Of a DNA stretch of 64,000 nt, positions 21,444-35,400 are shown piece after piece. Made by a program: the position numbers and the translations under genes. The first letter of the stretch is position 1. The number at the start of each line of letters is the position of its first letter. The notes beneath the pieces are model-generated. The model was given only the letters and a program-made list of their open reading frames with translations. It did not search any database and was not told the DNA's origin. This DNA is from Nissolia schottii (lineage: Eukaryota; Streptophyta; Magnoliopsida; Fabales; Fabaceae). Location of the stretch: the NCBI GenBank assembly GCA_003254905.1, contig QANU01102670.1, positions 703,335 through 767,334 on the forward strand, written 5' to 3'.

Positions 21444-24400
21444 CTATAAAGCTTCCAGAGTTATTGATGCCTTGGTGAAAACAGAAAGCACAAAGGGTGC
21501 TTCTTCATAGGGGTGTATAGTAGTGGGAACTATAGTGTATCCCTTTGGCTCAGGTTCCAGAACCATTTCGCAGGATATTTCTCGAGAATTGACATAGTCT
21601 GTCCCGCCGACTGATTCGTGAAGGTAGATATTGAAACCAGCTCGTCCGCCACTAGTTTTAAGTATCCTCAATCCAATATAGAACATGAGTGAATCATGGC
21701 TAGATTGATAATTTCTGAAACCAGCAGTTGTTCTTGAAAATCCAACACCCTATAAATACGATGATACAAAGTTTTAGAGAAAATCAAAAGGTGTCATTTC
21801 CGATACGAACATTACTGAATATCTAATACCATTTTTACCTGAGTTAAGGTAATGAATACATGAATTGGAACAGATGCATCTCGTCCAGTTGCACGCAGCC
21901 TAAACTGTGGATTTTGATGCCATGTATCGTAATCCTGGCAACCCCCAGCACTGGAACCACGCCATTGACCATGAACAGAATAGCGCATCTCCGGTGGATA
22001 AACACGACAAATATATATTGATCGAAAATGAATCTGAAAGTCTTGCCACGACATCCAAAATATACCATCTTTTGACTGTCCATAAACATAGACAAAATAA
22101 AAAAGACAAACTGTCAGCAAATTCTGGCAACATGGGATGAGCAAATGGTCAGCTCGTACATAAAGTGATACTATCAAGTTGGAGCATAAGATTGATCCAC
22201 AATAGAAAAATATAAACAATCACCTGTGGAACATGCTTTAGCTTGTGCTTTAATCTGTCTGTCCATTCAGGAGATGAGTCAGCCCAGGGGCCATTCCACT
22301 CAACTTCATTGGCCCATGGATTTCGGATCTGAACAAGTTTATGACCATCCACCTCCCTTATCTGAAATTGTATGACAGTAGTGATCAGTAAAACTCATTC
22401 CTATTACGAATATAGTAGATATAAAACTCTCTCATTACCTGAAGTATTGAGTATGCATGTCCTTGCACAATGCCACTAGACGAGATGTGCACATCAGAAC
22501 CCGAAGGACTTCCTGCACCTAGGAGAAAACCCTCTTGCTTGAAGCGTAACAATTGAGACCACAATCTGCCACTGGCAAGGTCAATCTGGGCTTCAGCACT
22601 CCTCATGTCAATTTCCTCCCCTGCACCCCCAGTAAGATCTACAAGAGCATCCTGAACAAGCCCACCCTCCAGTGCTTCGTATGAGCCATGCAACTTAGCA
22701 TATGCCTTCTCCAATATAGAGACCCAAAGTTCATGACCCTTCTTGCTAGTAGCAAACGCAGGTTTACCAGGCAATTCACACGGAATCCAATCATCAACAA
22801 CAACAGGGATCCACTCACCCTAAGATGCCAAAATAATAGAAGTTATAACATGAATCAGAAATATGCAATAACTAAAAAGCACGTGAAGCCAGTATCACAA
22901 AATGTTAGGTACCTCAGGAAGAGATTCCAGACAAGTGTTTCATGTACAAGTAAATTGAAGTTGACATGCTTTCAGATTAAAGAGCCCTATTCTTACAATC
23001 TGACTAGTACATGTTATGTCTTTGTAAATCAGAAAGCTATGCATCATTATTTTTAAAAAAGGACTCATCAAACACCTTTTGGACTAATGGCACCATTGCA
23101 CTTCTAGAAGTGGATGGAGATATTACCTTCCAGAACTTGTCAAGTAAACTGCAAGTGATTTACACACAATAAGTTCTTGTTTATAACAGAATTGATTGAC
23201 TTTCTTGAACCAGGTAAAGGTTCTTAAATGACAGTTTAACCTCAAGTAGTACAAAAAATATATCCGCTAACAACAACAACAAAGCCTTGTCCTATTAAGT
23301 GGGGTTGGCTACATGGATCAAACCACCAGTGTTCTGTTTTGGGTCATGTCTGCATTTAAGCCATTAACTACCAAATCTCTTCTAATAGTTTCCTCTAAAG
23401 TTTTTCTAGGTTTTCCTCTATCTCTAGCTACCCATCATTTGATCTACTCTTCTTACTTGGGCTTCTTCAGGTCTTCTCCTCACATGTCCAAATCACCTAA
23501 GGCGAGATTCTACCATATTTTCCACTATAGGCGTTACCTCAACTTGCTCTCTAATGCATTAATTTCTAATCCTATCATGTCTAGTATGTCCACTCATTTA
23601 ACACAACATCCTTATATCTGCTATGGCAACAATAACCCTAAGGCCTCATTTGTTACATAGGATAAAACCCAATAATATTAACTACTACTACAAAATTCAT
23701 TTCAATCATATGTTCGGCGTAATGTATGATAGTATAATGTTATCCTACATATCTAGTTTTCTCCTACAATCATTGGATAAAATTATTAGGCCTAAAGAGG
23801 CTTGATTAGACCGGATAGTATTATTTCTCATCCCCAATCCCAAATTAACCCTAGCCCCCCACACACACTTTTTCCTTTGTGTTCTCTCCTCCAGTTATCA
23901 CTGGTTCACCCTTGGCCTACGCCTCACGCCACTGCTCCCAGCTAATCCCCCACTCATCCCTCCACTGGATTCATCAGCCACCGCCACTCTGCTGAGGTTG
24001 CTATGAGAAAGAAGCCTGTCCACCTATTATTACCGACAAGGAAGAAGAGAACCTGCACTTGCTACATAAATTTCGATTTTCTTTCTTTCTCTTCCCCTGT
24101 CATGGGCGGCTGCACACCTCTTTTTTTTTTTTTTTTTTCCTTTTTGTTCGTGGATGATGGTCATGGGTAGCTATGACACCTACATTTCTCAGGGATTTTT
24201 GTTTTTTTTTCTCCCCATTATTTGTGGGTCGCAATTAACCAAAAACAAACCAATTTTAATTTATTTTAATATTTTTTGTTGGGAATTTTTTTATTAACAT
24301 GTGACACGATAGTAAAGAAACTTATGCGATGTATTTCTTATATTATCCTATCATGTCTTATCCTATACAATGTACACAATGTACCAAACGGGGCCTTAAA

Positions 24401-26367
24401 TCCTTTTATCTCCTACAGTCAAACTCTAACCAAGCTTGAAAACTATTAATGAATGAAATTGTTTACATTTTTCATCAGAAACTTAGCATGACATATAGAT
24501 TCTCTTAAATTTGTAATAGGATTCTAGGCAAAAATTAGAAACAACTAAATAACTGGAAAAGAGAGAATTAAGAAATGTCTAGTTTCATAAGGAAAATACA
24601 AGTAGCACTTTTTAGCACTGTCACTACCTCCCAGAGAACATAAAAAGGAAAATCACAGCTAACAATTGATAAATATCTCAAGGTCCAGGTTATCATCACC
24701 ACTGCCAGTCATTTGGAAAAAAAATTATCCAGCATAGCGTGAATGATCAGTAAAAAGAGAGTGATGAGTGTACTCTTTTAACATGCTTATTACCTGCACA
24801 CAAAAGCGAACAGTGTAAATCCCCTCCTCATTATATCCTGGAGTGATGAGTACATTTGATATACGTGAAAACTCTGTCAGAACAGCAACAGCGCTCAAGA
24901 ACCAACAATCACCTAACCGGCCCTAAAGAATAAACAGAACAACATTTAAGAGAAATTGCAAAACAAAACTACTACCAGAACGAGTGCATGCATGTGTGTG
25001 CACGTGTGTGTGTTGGATAAAAGACTATTATCAGAACATATACACGAACAAGCATTTATCGAAAAATTATTGCAAGAAGCAAAACAAAAAACCTGACAAA
25101 CATCTGACGGGTTTGGAGCTCCTGAAAACAAGCATGGATGACAATCTAGGTGGTTCTGTCTCACAATTTCACCTGGTCTCAGCCACTCAGAAACAACCTA
25201 AGTATAGGAAGCAATGCTAACATTGTGAGGAAAAGAAATACAATAGACAAAATTAAAGCTGATAGTCATAGTAAATAGTAAAGAGCAGTACCTGTAACTT
25301 TGCTGGAGGGTTTCCAGGGTCCACAAACAATGAGAGATCATTTGGAGGAAACTCTTGGTCAGTAAAATTTGACTCTCCTCTAGCTAAGAGAGCTTCTTTA
25401 ATGGCCGATTCTACCGATAGCATTCGTTGATTAATCTCTTCTTGTGTTTCAATTCTAGGTTTCCTATACTTCCTGGAAAAGGAATCCACATCCACCACCA
25501 TACCATCACGTTCTGACCTTCTTTTCCTCCCACTAGAATGTCCATCCCAATCCACATCATCTCTGTCATACAAGTCTACATCAGCAGGATCACTGTCATA
25601 CAAGTCAACCTAGGCCAAAAAGTAGTAGAAGCATTAATAAGATTAGAACACCAATGCAAACTTGCTAGCTAAATACGCTTCGTTGCAAAGCAACGATAGT
25701 AAATAAGACTGAACTGTATGACACTAAATAAAGCATGCTATGAAATTGCGTTAGTCAGGAGAAACATCTTGCAGTATTGCCAGGATATCTTATTCTGTCT
25801 CTGTAATTTATCTATTCTGATTTTAAGTTTCAATTATGTCTTCTTCCATACAGAAAAATGAAAAAAGAAAAGAACAAGCATACCCTTGTGGGTGAATCAG
25901 TATAGTGCCAATTATCTTCGGGGTAATCGAGTGCACTGAAGTCTGACGAAGCTATTGAGGTATAGAGCGCAGAAATCTCTTCTTCAGTTAAGCACCTTCC
26001 CCATAGAAAAGCATCCATAATATGCATCTTAGATTCAACCCCTTCACTATCTGACCGCCCGAATGCGTCAATATCTGTTGGTGGTCTAACTCCCACCCAA
26101 ACTTCTGTCCCTTCCTCCCAAATGCTGTTACTCACACACAACGGTAATCCAGACTGATACCCATCAAATCCACCATCTAAATAGCATGTTGCTTCACCTG
26201 AATCAGCATCAATTGTCATTGTTACAATATGCCACCTGCAAGAAATTTATTCACACAGAAATGGGACGGAGGGTTAAGACAATAGTTTTCCATTAGAACA
26301 ACATTGTCAAGACAGAACAATCCAAATTAGGACACTTCTATTATGAAAAGAACAAGCAATGGAGCAG

Positions 26368-26432
<65 letters not shown>

Positions 26433-29400
26433 CTAGAACACCAATAATTACTGATCTTGCAGATTTACAAACTCTAAAGTAGCAATAGTCAGAGCTAACA
26501 ATCTTTAAAGGTAAATCTATTAATGGTGTGCATCACACGAAAGCTGGCAGATAGCTTTCCGAATTCTGAGTCATCAATGAATCTTAATCCAGAGAAAAGA
26601 ATTGCAAAAGAAGCAATAAGAAAGACAAATCCATATAATTATGAAATGCTTTTCGATAAAATTGCAATAACAAAAATGTGGAACTGAGAAAACCTCTGAT
26701 ACCTATTTGAAACAACCTGCAAAAACAGGTCACACACAAATGACAAGAAAACTCGGAACAATGTGAACTTAAATTTCTTCAATTCAGATATAAGATACAT
26801 AAAACAGAGAAAGGCCAAACCTTCCGTCTGCAATACATGTTCCACTGATACTCCACTCCTTTGCAACAGTGGTTTGCCTATCACCTTTAGTAATCAATCT
26901 AAGCCCAACATGTCCAGCCTCGATACCTTGTTCAGAACCAGCCACAAGAATTTCCCAGCAAACCTTCTTCTGAAACTCCGTGCCCAACAGACAAACAGGA
27001 CCAGACTCAGGTTGAATCATCAATGTAATGGAGAAGCTAACCTTCTGACTTTGACATAGACTGGAATCAATTGAACCAAAATGCCTGCCACTTGATGTTG
27101 GTTCATCATCAAGAACACATACGGCACCTGTCACTCCTGTCTGCCAAAGACATTTTAAATAGTCACTAGTATCAGAAGGAAAAAAATTTCAGTAATCGCC
27201 AGAAGAGCTAGCCTAATTAATTTAAAAAACAAGCTCTACAGTTGAAGTCAAATAAAAATTGAAATAAAAGATTTAGACTTTGGTGGTGGATCACTATATA
27301 AACACCAATCAGGAATATAATTGATACAACCAATTACCATCAAAATTTAGAATAGTAAAGATAGTTACCAAACCTGTTGTGCACGGCGTGCTAATTGTGA
27401 AGTCCGTATCCTGTGTGCAATGCCAGAAACTCTCTCTCGTGCAAAAGAATCATCCAGAACAGAATCACCTCCTACTGCACGCACTGCAGCTGCCATGGCT
27501 GCAGCCTCTCTGCTGCTAGCATTAGGAATGGAAGAGAGCAGTGAAGCTTCTATCTCCTTCCACTTGCGTTCCTCTTTTTCGAGTAGGGCCTTCCTTCTTT
27601 CTTTCCCTCTACCCTCTTCTTCACGCCTCTGCATGAAGATTTCCTCTTCCATTTCTTTCTCTCGTATGTAACTATAAAATTCACAACAAAATATTTAGAT
27701 AGAAAGAGTTTCGTAAGGCTACTATTCTTATTAATGTTAGATATTTGCAGAAGTACCTCTCCTGAATGATCTCAAACTGTCTGCGATCTTCTGGCATCCA
27801 CTTCTTTATTTTCTTTGCACTTAAGTCAGAAAATCCAATACTGTCGAGAAAGAGCCTCAAACGAACTTCATCCTGCAAGAGAAAATGGATCATTGTTGTC
27901 ACGTGAATAAATAAAACTAGGTAACATCAACAGCAAGCTACATTTTTATTCTTTAAACCTGTGCCTGTTCTGCTTTAGACGTCAAACCAAGCAACAAGAG
28001 CAAATAACCACCAAACTTGTCCCACATGTACACCCACTCAGTATCAATGGCCTCTTCTAGACCCAGAATCCGTGCGTGAGCACACATTACTCTTCTGTCA
28101 TCTACACCACTGGGTGGCTCATGGCGAAATGTCCTTTCATATCTTAACCTACTAAGGAATGACCCTGCAACTAATTCTTCATTTCTCAAACGGTCTCTCA
28201 ATTTCATGACATCAGCTCTAGGAAGCACAAAATTTCCAGCCTTATCAAGCATAATGGAAGGATCTCCAATCAAAAGTGCTGCAGAACTAGCTGACCTCTG
28301 AGGTGCTGAGTAAGTTCCAGATAAAGCATTTCTGGTCTGAAATGCAAGTAAATAATATTAAGTCTCAGTTAAACCACCATGAAAAATGACAATTTCTTTT
28401 TCAACTTAAGCATATAATAAAGCAGTTCACAAACAAAGAAAAGGAGAAAGTATTGATTTGAAAAATAATCCAGAAAGTAGGTATCAAGATCAATAGCACA
28501 ATTAGAACAATTAACACATTCCATATGATTAGAAATTAGTTATATTCATCGTCATGGTAATGCAAGAGATATCCCTAAATTTTCATTTAATGGCAAAGAT
28601 GCAAACCAAAACATGGACTGAATGGCTGATGAAACTTCTTTTCATTAGCAAGTTTATGCTTCAAAGATTAGAACAAATAAGCCATTTGTTTTCAAATGCA
28701 TTCTAGAAACTGTCAGAACAAAGATTGGTTTCAGAGATGAAAATAAAATTTTGAAAGGAAATAAAACAATTGAAGCAAATTCTGTGTATGAACATAACAA
28801 ATCAATCTCAACAAAATATAATTTTCTTTTCTACTTCAGAGACTTTTGCCAAACCAGAATATTTTAACAAAAGATTACATTAAGACATGGACTATCTTTA
28901 AAAACAACAAACCCATGAATTACAATACTCAACAACAATGTAGAGAATCAAATTTAAGTGAAGTTGATAAAGTCAAATGTATGCAAAAGCGTAAAAGTTC
29001 TCCAAATAAAGTATGCTTGAAATGTGTAATACTTTAAAGTAAACATAGCCAAACATCACTTGTTTATGATGATCAGTGAGAAAAATTCACAGCAATTAAC
29101 ACAAACACCAAAGTATAAACTGCACAGCAATAAACAAAATTTGCTTTCATAAAAGAAGAAAAATTGTATAAATACACATATAGAAAAGGTTGAAGGCCTG
29201 CTACTCCAAACAATGCTAAGCACAAGCATCAATAAAAATATTAGCACAGTAGGGTCCTGACAAACTTGCACACCTTTGTTGCTGATCTAGCAATTGCCTG
29301 AATTACAGTTTCCTTGCTGAGAAAATGCACGGCATCTTCCATCATCTACACATTATAGTCAGGAAAGAACTTCAATTAGAAGGATTATTATGAAGTTAGC

Positions 29401-32400
29401 AGATAACGATAAGCCCTTTTCTTGGCAAGGACATTCAAAATATTTTAAAATTCAAGGTTGGTTGCAACTGCTTCCCAAACCTTAAGAGTAAGGCAAGGAC
29501 GAGAGACAGCAAACCCAAATGAAACAACAAGTGTAATTGCTGATACAGCTGCACCAGCAAAGGGTGGATAAATCTTTAAACTAGCAACAACCCCCCAGCC
29601 TTCAGTTGCCAAGGCAATCCCATACAGCATGAGGAAGGCCACACTGTAAATAGAGGATACAACAAGTAATAAATCAGATAAAATGTAAAAATAAAAATAA
29701 AAATAAAAATGAATCAACAAACTTTAAAAAATAATAAATTGAAGTTAATAAGTTAAGCATCTGGATAAACCTGACGTTCTTTGCACAATCTGCATGAGCA
29801 TCATACACATACACTGGCAAAACTCGGGGAGAATATACCACAATGGGATTTGAAAGCAGAACCTGGACAACAGAAAAAATAAAGGAATAAAATCTTTAAG
29901 CGAAATAAAGATGAGGCATGAAAGCATTCAGAATAAATAGCATGCTGCCTATCATATGGTTGAAATTCTGAAAGAACAACTCACTGTTAATGCCCGTCCA
30001 GCGAGAAGGAAAAGAAATGAAAAATAACCAACCGATGCTCCAACAAAAGGTTTACCTGAAATGCAAAAAACAAGGAAGCTAATGTTATGAGCAAAGCAGC
30101 AACTCTCTATTGAAGGTATGCATATCAGTGCCAATATAATAATGGACTTGACTAGCACCTTTAAACCATCCAACAAGAAATGCTGCCAAAGCTAACAGAA
30201 AGGCAAGGAAGCACACAAAGACCATCTGTGTCCGGCTCAAATAAAAATTGTTTGACGCCCAGTGGTGGATGGCACCAATCGCTAACACCATAAGAAGAAG
30301 AACCAAAAGACATGCTACCCCTATCTGTAGTAATAGAAAAGAAATGATTACAGCCGGGAAAGAAAAAAAAACTTAAAAAGAGAGGGGGATGCATGAATCA
30401 TATACATGGTTCAAGTACACAGGAAAAAGATAGTAAATTCAACAAGAAGTGCATAGCACTTACAGTCCAAGGTTCAATAACAACTATCAGAGCTGATATA
30501 GCACCAAGCAAAAGCAGAAGACCAATCATTACAAATATATATACACCTTGAGAAAGTTTCCAACCATCATCCTTCCTATAAATAGACAGTTTAAAAAGAT
30601 CAGATACCAATCAAACTACAGAGCAACAGTTGAGCCAATTTACCATAAAGATAAATTGACAAATATGAGAAAGTTTTACCTACCACTTAAGCAATCCACA
30701 GCAAAGTGAGAGCACTGCTGGAATGCAGACTAGAGGAAGTAAAGCAGCTAAAAAATCACCCGCTGTTGGAGCTTGGTCATCTCGAGATTTGACAACTTCC
30801 AAATAAGACACACCACAAAATGCTACAAGGATAACTAGAACCAGAAAAGAGTGTATAAATATATAGATATCAACAACAAGAAGAGAGACCAATATGTGGG
30901 TGTGTGTGAATATGTCTACACAAAATGAAAAGGTACCTGCAAATAATCCAATAAAGATAGCAGAGGAAAGGGAGAATCGATATGTTGCAAACCATGACAT
31001 TATAGGAAGCACACTAGTAACAACCAAGCCAATGGCAGATGCCATTGCCCAGCCAAGAAAAATAGATGATGTGTAAGGGGAGGCCAAGCTTTTCTGATCA
31101 TCATTCAATCCCCTGTATCTTAAATCATCTAAAGGCTTTGCAGAAACTATTGCTCCCAGAGCCAGTACAGATCCAGCAAATATTGACATACAAATAATAA
31201 GAACTATACCCTGTAAAATTAAACAAGACAAAATTATGCATTGGCAATTTATTTAACTTGATAAGAAAAAAGAGCAACAAATGCATCACAACCGTCTCCC
31301 TAAGCAATGAATTCCATGAATTACAATCTTCCAGCTTACTGGTCAGATAAACTTAATTATTGGAAAAATGTTTTGAGAAGACTCCAAAAAAAAAGGCCAC
31401 TCAAAAACTAAAATCATTATATGATTATCTGTCTTGATGATACAATGTTTGGAAAATACAACAGCTGATATTTCAGATAAGATGTTTTTCTCACAGATAA
31501 CAGGAAACATCATTGATAAATTGTCACAACCCAAAAAAAAAAGGCGAGATGGGCAAGAGCAAAGCTAGCGCACTACAGCATGTTAGACGCGCCGCATCGG
31601 CGCGGTGTTGGGGGGCGCTGCAGCACGTCGAGAAATTAGTCTCACATTGTTTGTAGTTATAGAAGGGGGTCTCCTCCTCCCCCTACATATAAAGGCTTCC
31701 TGATTGTGTTTAGACTTGCTAATTCATTCCAGAGCTTGAGAGGTCACACTTTTGTGACAATTTTCGCTTCAATTATATTTTTTATTTCTTTTCTCCCTCG
31801 TCTTCCGTTCATGGGGAAGCAGTGCCCCCACGTAGGGAATCGGAAGCTCCCAGCTTCGTGCTCCTTAGCAGTCAACCATTTTCAGTTGAGTGGCTTTCTT
31901 CACGGACTATTTTAAACCATGTATTTATTTTTTTTTTAGTTATTTATTTATTTTATTTATTTTAGCATTATTTTATTTATGCATGGTCTATAAAATCTTA
32001 GGAAGTGGAATTTATTATTTACGAAGTTAGTTATTCTTTTATTTAAGTAGTTATTTTCTTATGATTATTTATTTAGAATCCTTTTTATCTATGAAATAGA
32101 TATTTATGAAACTATTTTAGAACTACACGAGACCACAGATTTTATTGCATTAAATATATTCATGTTGTGTGTGTATGATTAGTATTAAGCGATATAGATA
32201 TTGATATTGTTTAGTTAAACCCTTAATAAAAGATCATGGTTACGGAAAGATTCTGGAGAAGACTTATGCTAAGGAAAGGTTTTGGCTAAGGACAACACTT
32301 GGTACTTAAGATGTCCACTGTGACGCACTTCTCTGAGAACCTCCCTAAGCATGAAATCTTAGTCTACCTTTATTTTTCTAAGATAAAACACTTAAAGATG

Positions 32401-35400
32401 TTAAGTCGTGTTATGTTATCAGTATAAGGATTATGTTATCATGTTATATTATGTATTTAAAACTGTTTTCATGGAAGTATATTTAGGATAGAGTTGTAAG
32501 TAGCGACAGCCTACGTTGACCCTAGTATACCTTGTACGATCATAAAGTAGAATGGGATTTATGTAAATTTAGGACAAGACCGTAAAGCTCGGACATGGTA
32601 GCCCGTGATGCCTTGTCATGTATCATGTCATGTAGATTTGGGCAAGACCGTAAAGCCCAAACAAATCATAATTCTCGAAATGTCTATCTAGAGAACTCCC
32701 TAGTTGATTATGTTCTTAAATGTTTTCATATCATTATTATTATTAAATTGTTTTCACGTGCCATGGTTACGAACTATACCATGTCACCATGAGGTTTGTC
32801 ATTAATGAGCGATGACTTATCCCTCATCAACCCTACAAGACGCGTCGCTCGTTCAGTAGACCTTAGCAGTTTGGACTCTTAGTGAGCTTCATGTTGTCAT
32901 AAAATAATCTTCAGTTATTTCAGTCTTTAGAGTGCTCCAGTGGACTACAACCAGAGAGTAGCGTATTTTGAAGTATATATATTACGTATCTTGTAAAGGA
33001 TCTATTTATATTATATTATGATGTTTAGTTTTATTTTAATATGTTTTCTCTTTATTTATAAAAGTTGCGTGTTTTTTATGATTAGCACGCTAGGAAGCTT
33101 TTGCAAGGGAACTAGTCCCTTGAGTGCCGGTAACGATTTCTGGGATCGTTATATAAATAAAATCATGAGCCAGAGCCAATCAAGAAGGAAACATCTGGTC
33201 CTCCACTTCAAAGGACTATTGATAGCAGAAAACATACAACTGGCAAGTAAAATAATTATGTATAAACATCAAATCAACGGATATACAAATTGATCTATCA
33301 GGAGACAAAGCTCAAAAGCATCCAGAAGACAAAAACGCAGACACCCTTATAATAAGTAGAACTAACCTCCTTTGTACCAGGAATTCGATCATTTCCAGCA
33401 TTTCCAGTACAACTCACACGGGGAACCCAAAACTTGTAACCATTACGAATCCAAATAGGAATGGCAACAGAAAGGCATGCCACCATTAGTGGCACAGTCA
33501 AGGACAACCCAAGGAGAACAGATGATTTGCTGCACAAAATATAGAGGAAAAATAAATAAACTGCAAATAGAAGCATAAGCAATTATTTTAACAAAGAAAA
33601 AACATTCACATGCAACAAGCCAAGAACTGTAAATTATGTAGTGGCCTGACAAACGAGAAACTAAATTAACTGGATTATAATGATAAAACCAGTCAAAAAG
33701 AAAATTTGGTTACGCAACTGTATTGGTTCTTTCCCCTAACGTGTGTGCGGTTGTGTGGTGTAAATTCAGAATCAGATGCACATCTATGTTTGCACTGTTC
33801 ACGCCTAACCTCTTGTGGAATAATCTGTTTGGAATCTTTAGTGAATCTTGGGTGTGTCCCGCAACCCTAGACGCTTTTTTGTTGACTAGATTTCCTGGCT
33901 TTGGGAGGAGGAAGGAAGCTAATTACTTGTGAAAATTTACAGTTTTTGCCACTATTTGGTGCACTTGGCTAGAACACAACTCTCGCGGCTTTAACAACAA
34001 TTTCTCAAACAATCATGTTTTGCAGGAGAAGATTAGGCGTTTATCATCTGATTGGTGTAAAGCTCACAATCTCTTTAGAGGAATTTCCCTCTCAGATATT
34101 TTAAGAGATTGGAAAGCTTTACTCCATTAATAGCTTTTATAGTTTTTGGTTTATGTTCTTGTCTCTTTATAGAGGATCTCTCATCCTCTTACTTTCTGTA
34201 ATTTTCTTCCCTTCTTAATGAAATTCTTCTTTTATCAACAAAAAAAATCACATTGGTTCTTTTAAATTTTGAAAGATTATTTGTTTTTTGTTCATAAAAT
34301 GAATGGAAAAAATTTTATGTCACAATAATCAGGACTACAAGAAAGAAGGGCTCAAACCCTAAAGCATATTTCATGTAACAACAAGAAGAAACTTACATAT
34401 GTAGTAAATATGCATGTAAGTATTCAATTGCAATCTTAACAGTAAAACATATTCCCCACAACAACTTCAGCAAAAATAAGGTTAGGAATAGAAAGTATGA
34501 ATGACTTTCAAAAACAGTAAGGCTTACCTCAAGAAGGACAGCAACAATCCAACACAAGTGCTGAGCAGCCAAGCAATAAAACCATACTGAAGATAGAAAA
34601 GTAGGAAGAGAAGGAACAGAGAGAATACATATGAGTTATTCACCTAGGTCTCAAATAGGTACTGCATTCACACATAATATTGCAGTATGCATGCATGAAA
34701 ACGAAAGTGAATTAAAGATTATAATTTTGCTCTAATAGAGGGAAAAAAGCCCAAAAGGCTAAAAAACTGCAGAACTCAAACCAGAACCATTATAAACCAA
34801 TATAAGTGTTTCCTATATTACAACCATTGGTCAAGTAGACAAAGTAAACATTAGTCAATTCAACACGATGAATGAGTTAATAATTAATTTCAGTAGAAGA
34901 ATTTTGTGTATTTAACGCAAAAATAATCAATCTTGTACCTTCCTTGGTTTTGATGTCATAGCCATTTCTTCTGTGGTAAGTGATCGAAGGAAAGCCATGA
35001 TTGAACATATCACCGGAGACGACAACAGCACAGCCAAACCAAACTCAAACTACAAGAGATGAAGATTCAGAAAACAGCAAGATGAAAACAACTAGGTTTA
35101 CAAAATAAGCAACCCAAAATCAAATACACAAAATACTAAAATACAGATATTAGGCTTCCACACATAAGTGAGTTTGTATATAAATTATTCCCAGATTATT
35201 CTAGCGAGAGATGCAGGACTCACCTGCTGATGTGTTGCATTAATGATTTTGATTGTTTTTGGACGGTATATAGCAACAATGATGGTTTCTAGTATGAAAA
35301 TAAAACTAAACAGAACCCATGCTCGCTCTGGAGTACCCGTGATGTGATGCAATACAAGTCTGCACAACTGAAGCCACTTTTCAAGCCCATGTAACCTCAA

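Noticed and set aside
29445-31534. Many - strand membrane-like frames treated as separate small genes
   Set aside because: They are single DEK1 exons read through into introns; spliced together they give one continuous DEK1 protein.
33723-33932. + strand 69-codon frame in DEK1 intron 9
   Set aside because: Part of the inserted LINE tail, not an independent gene.
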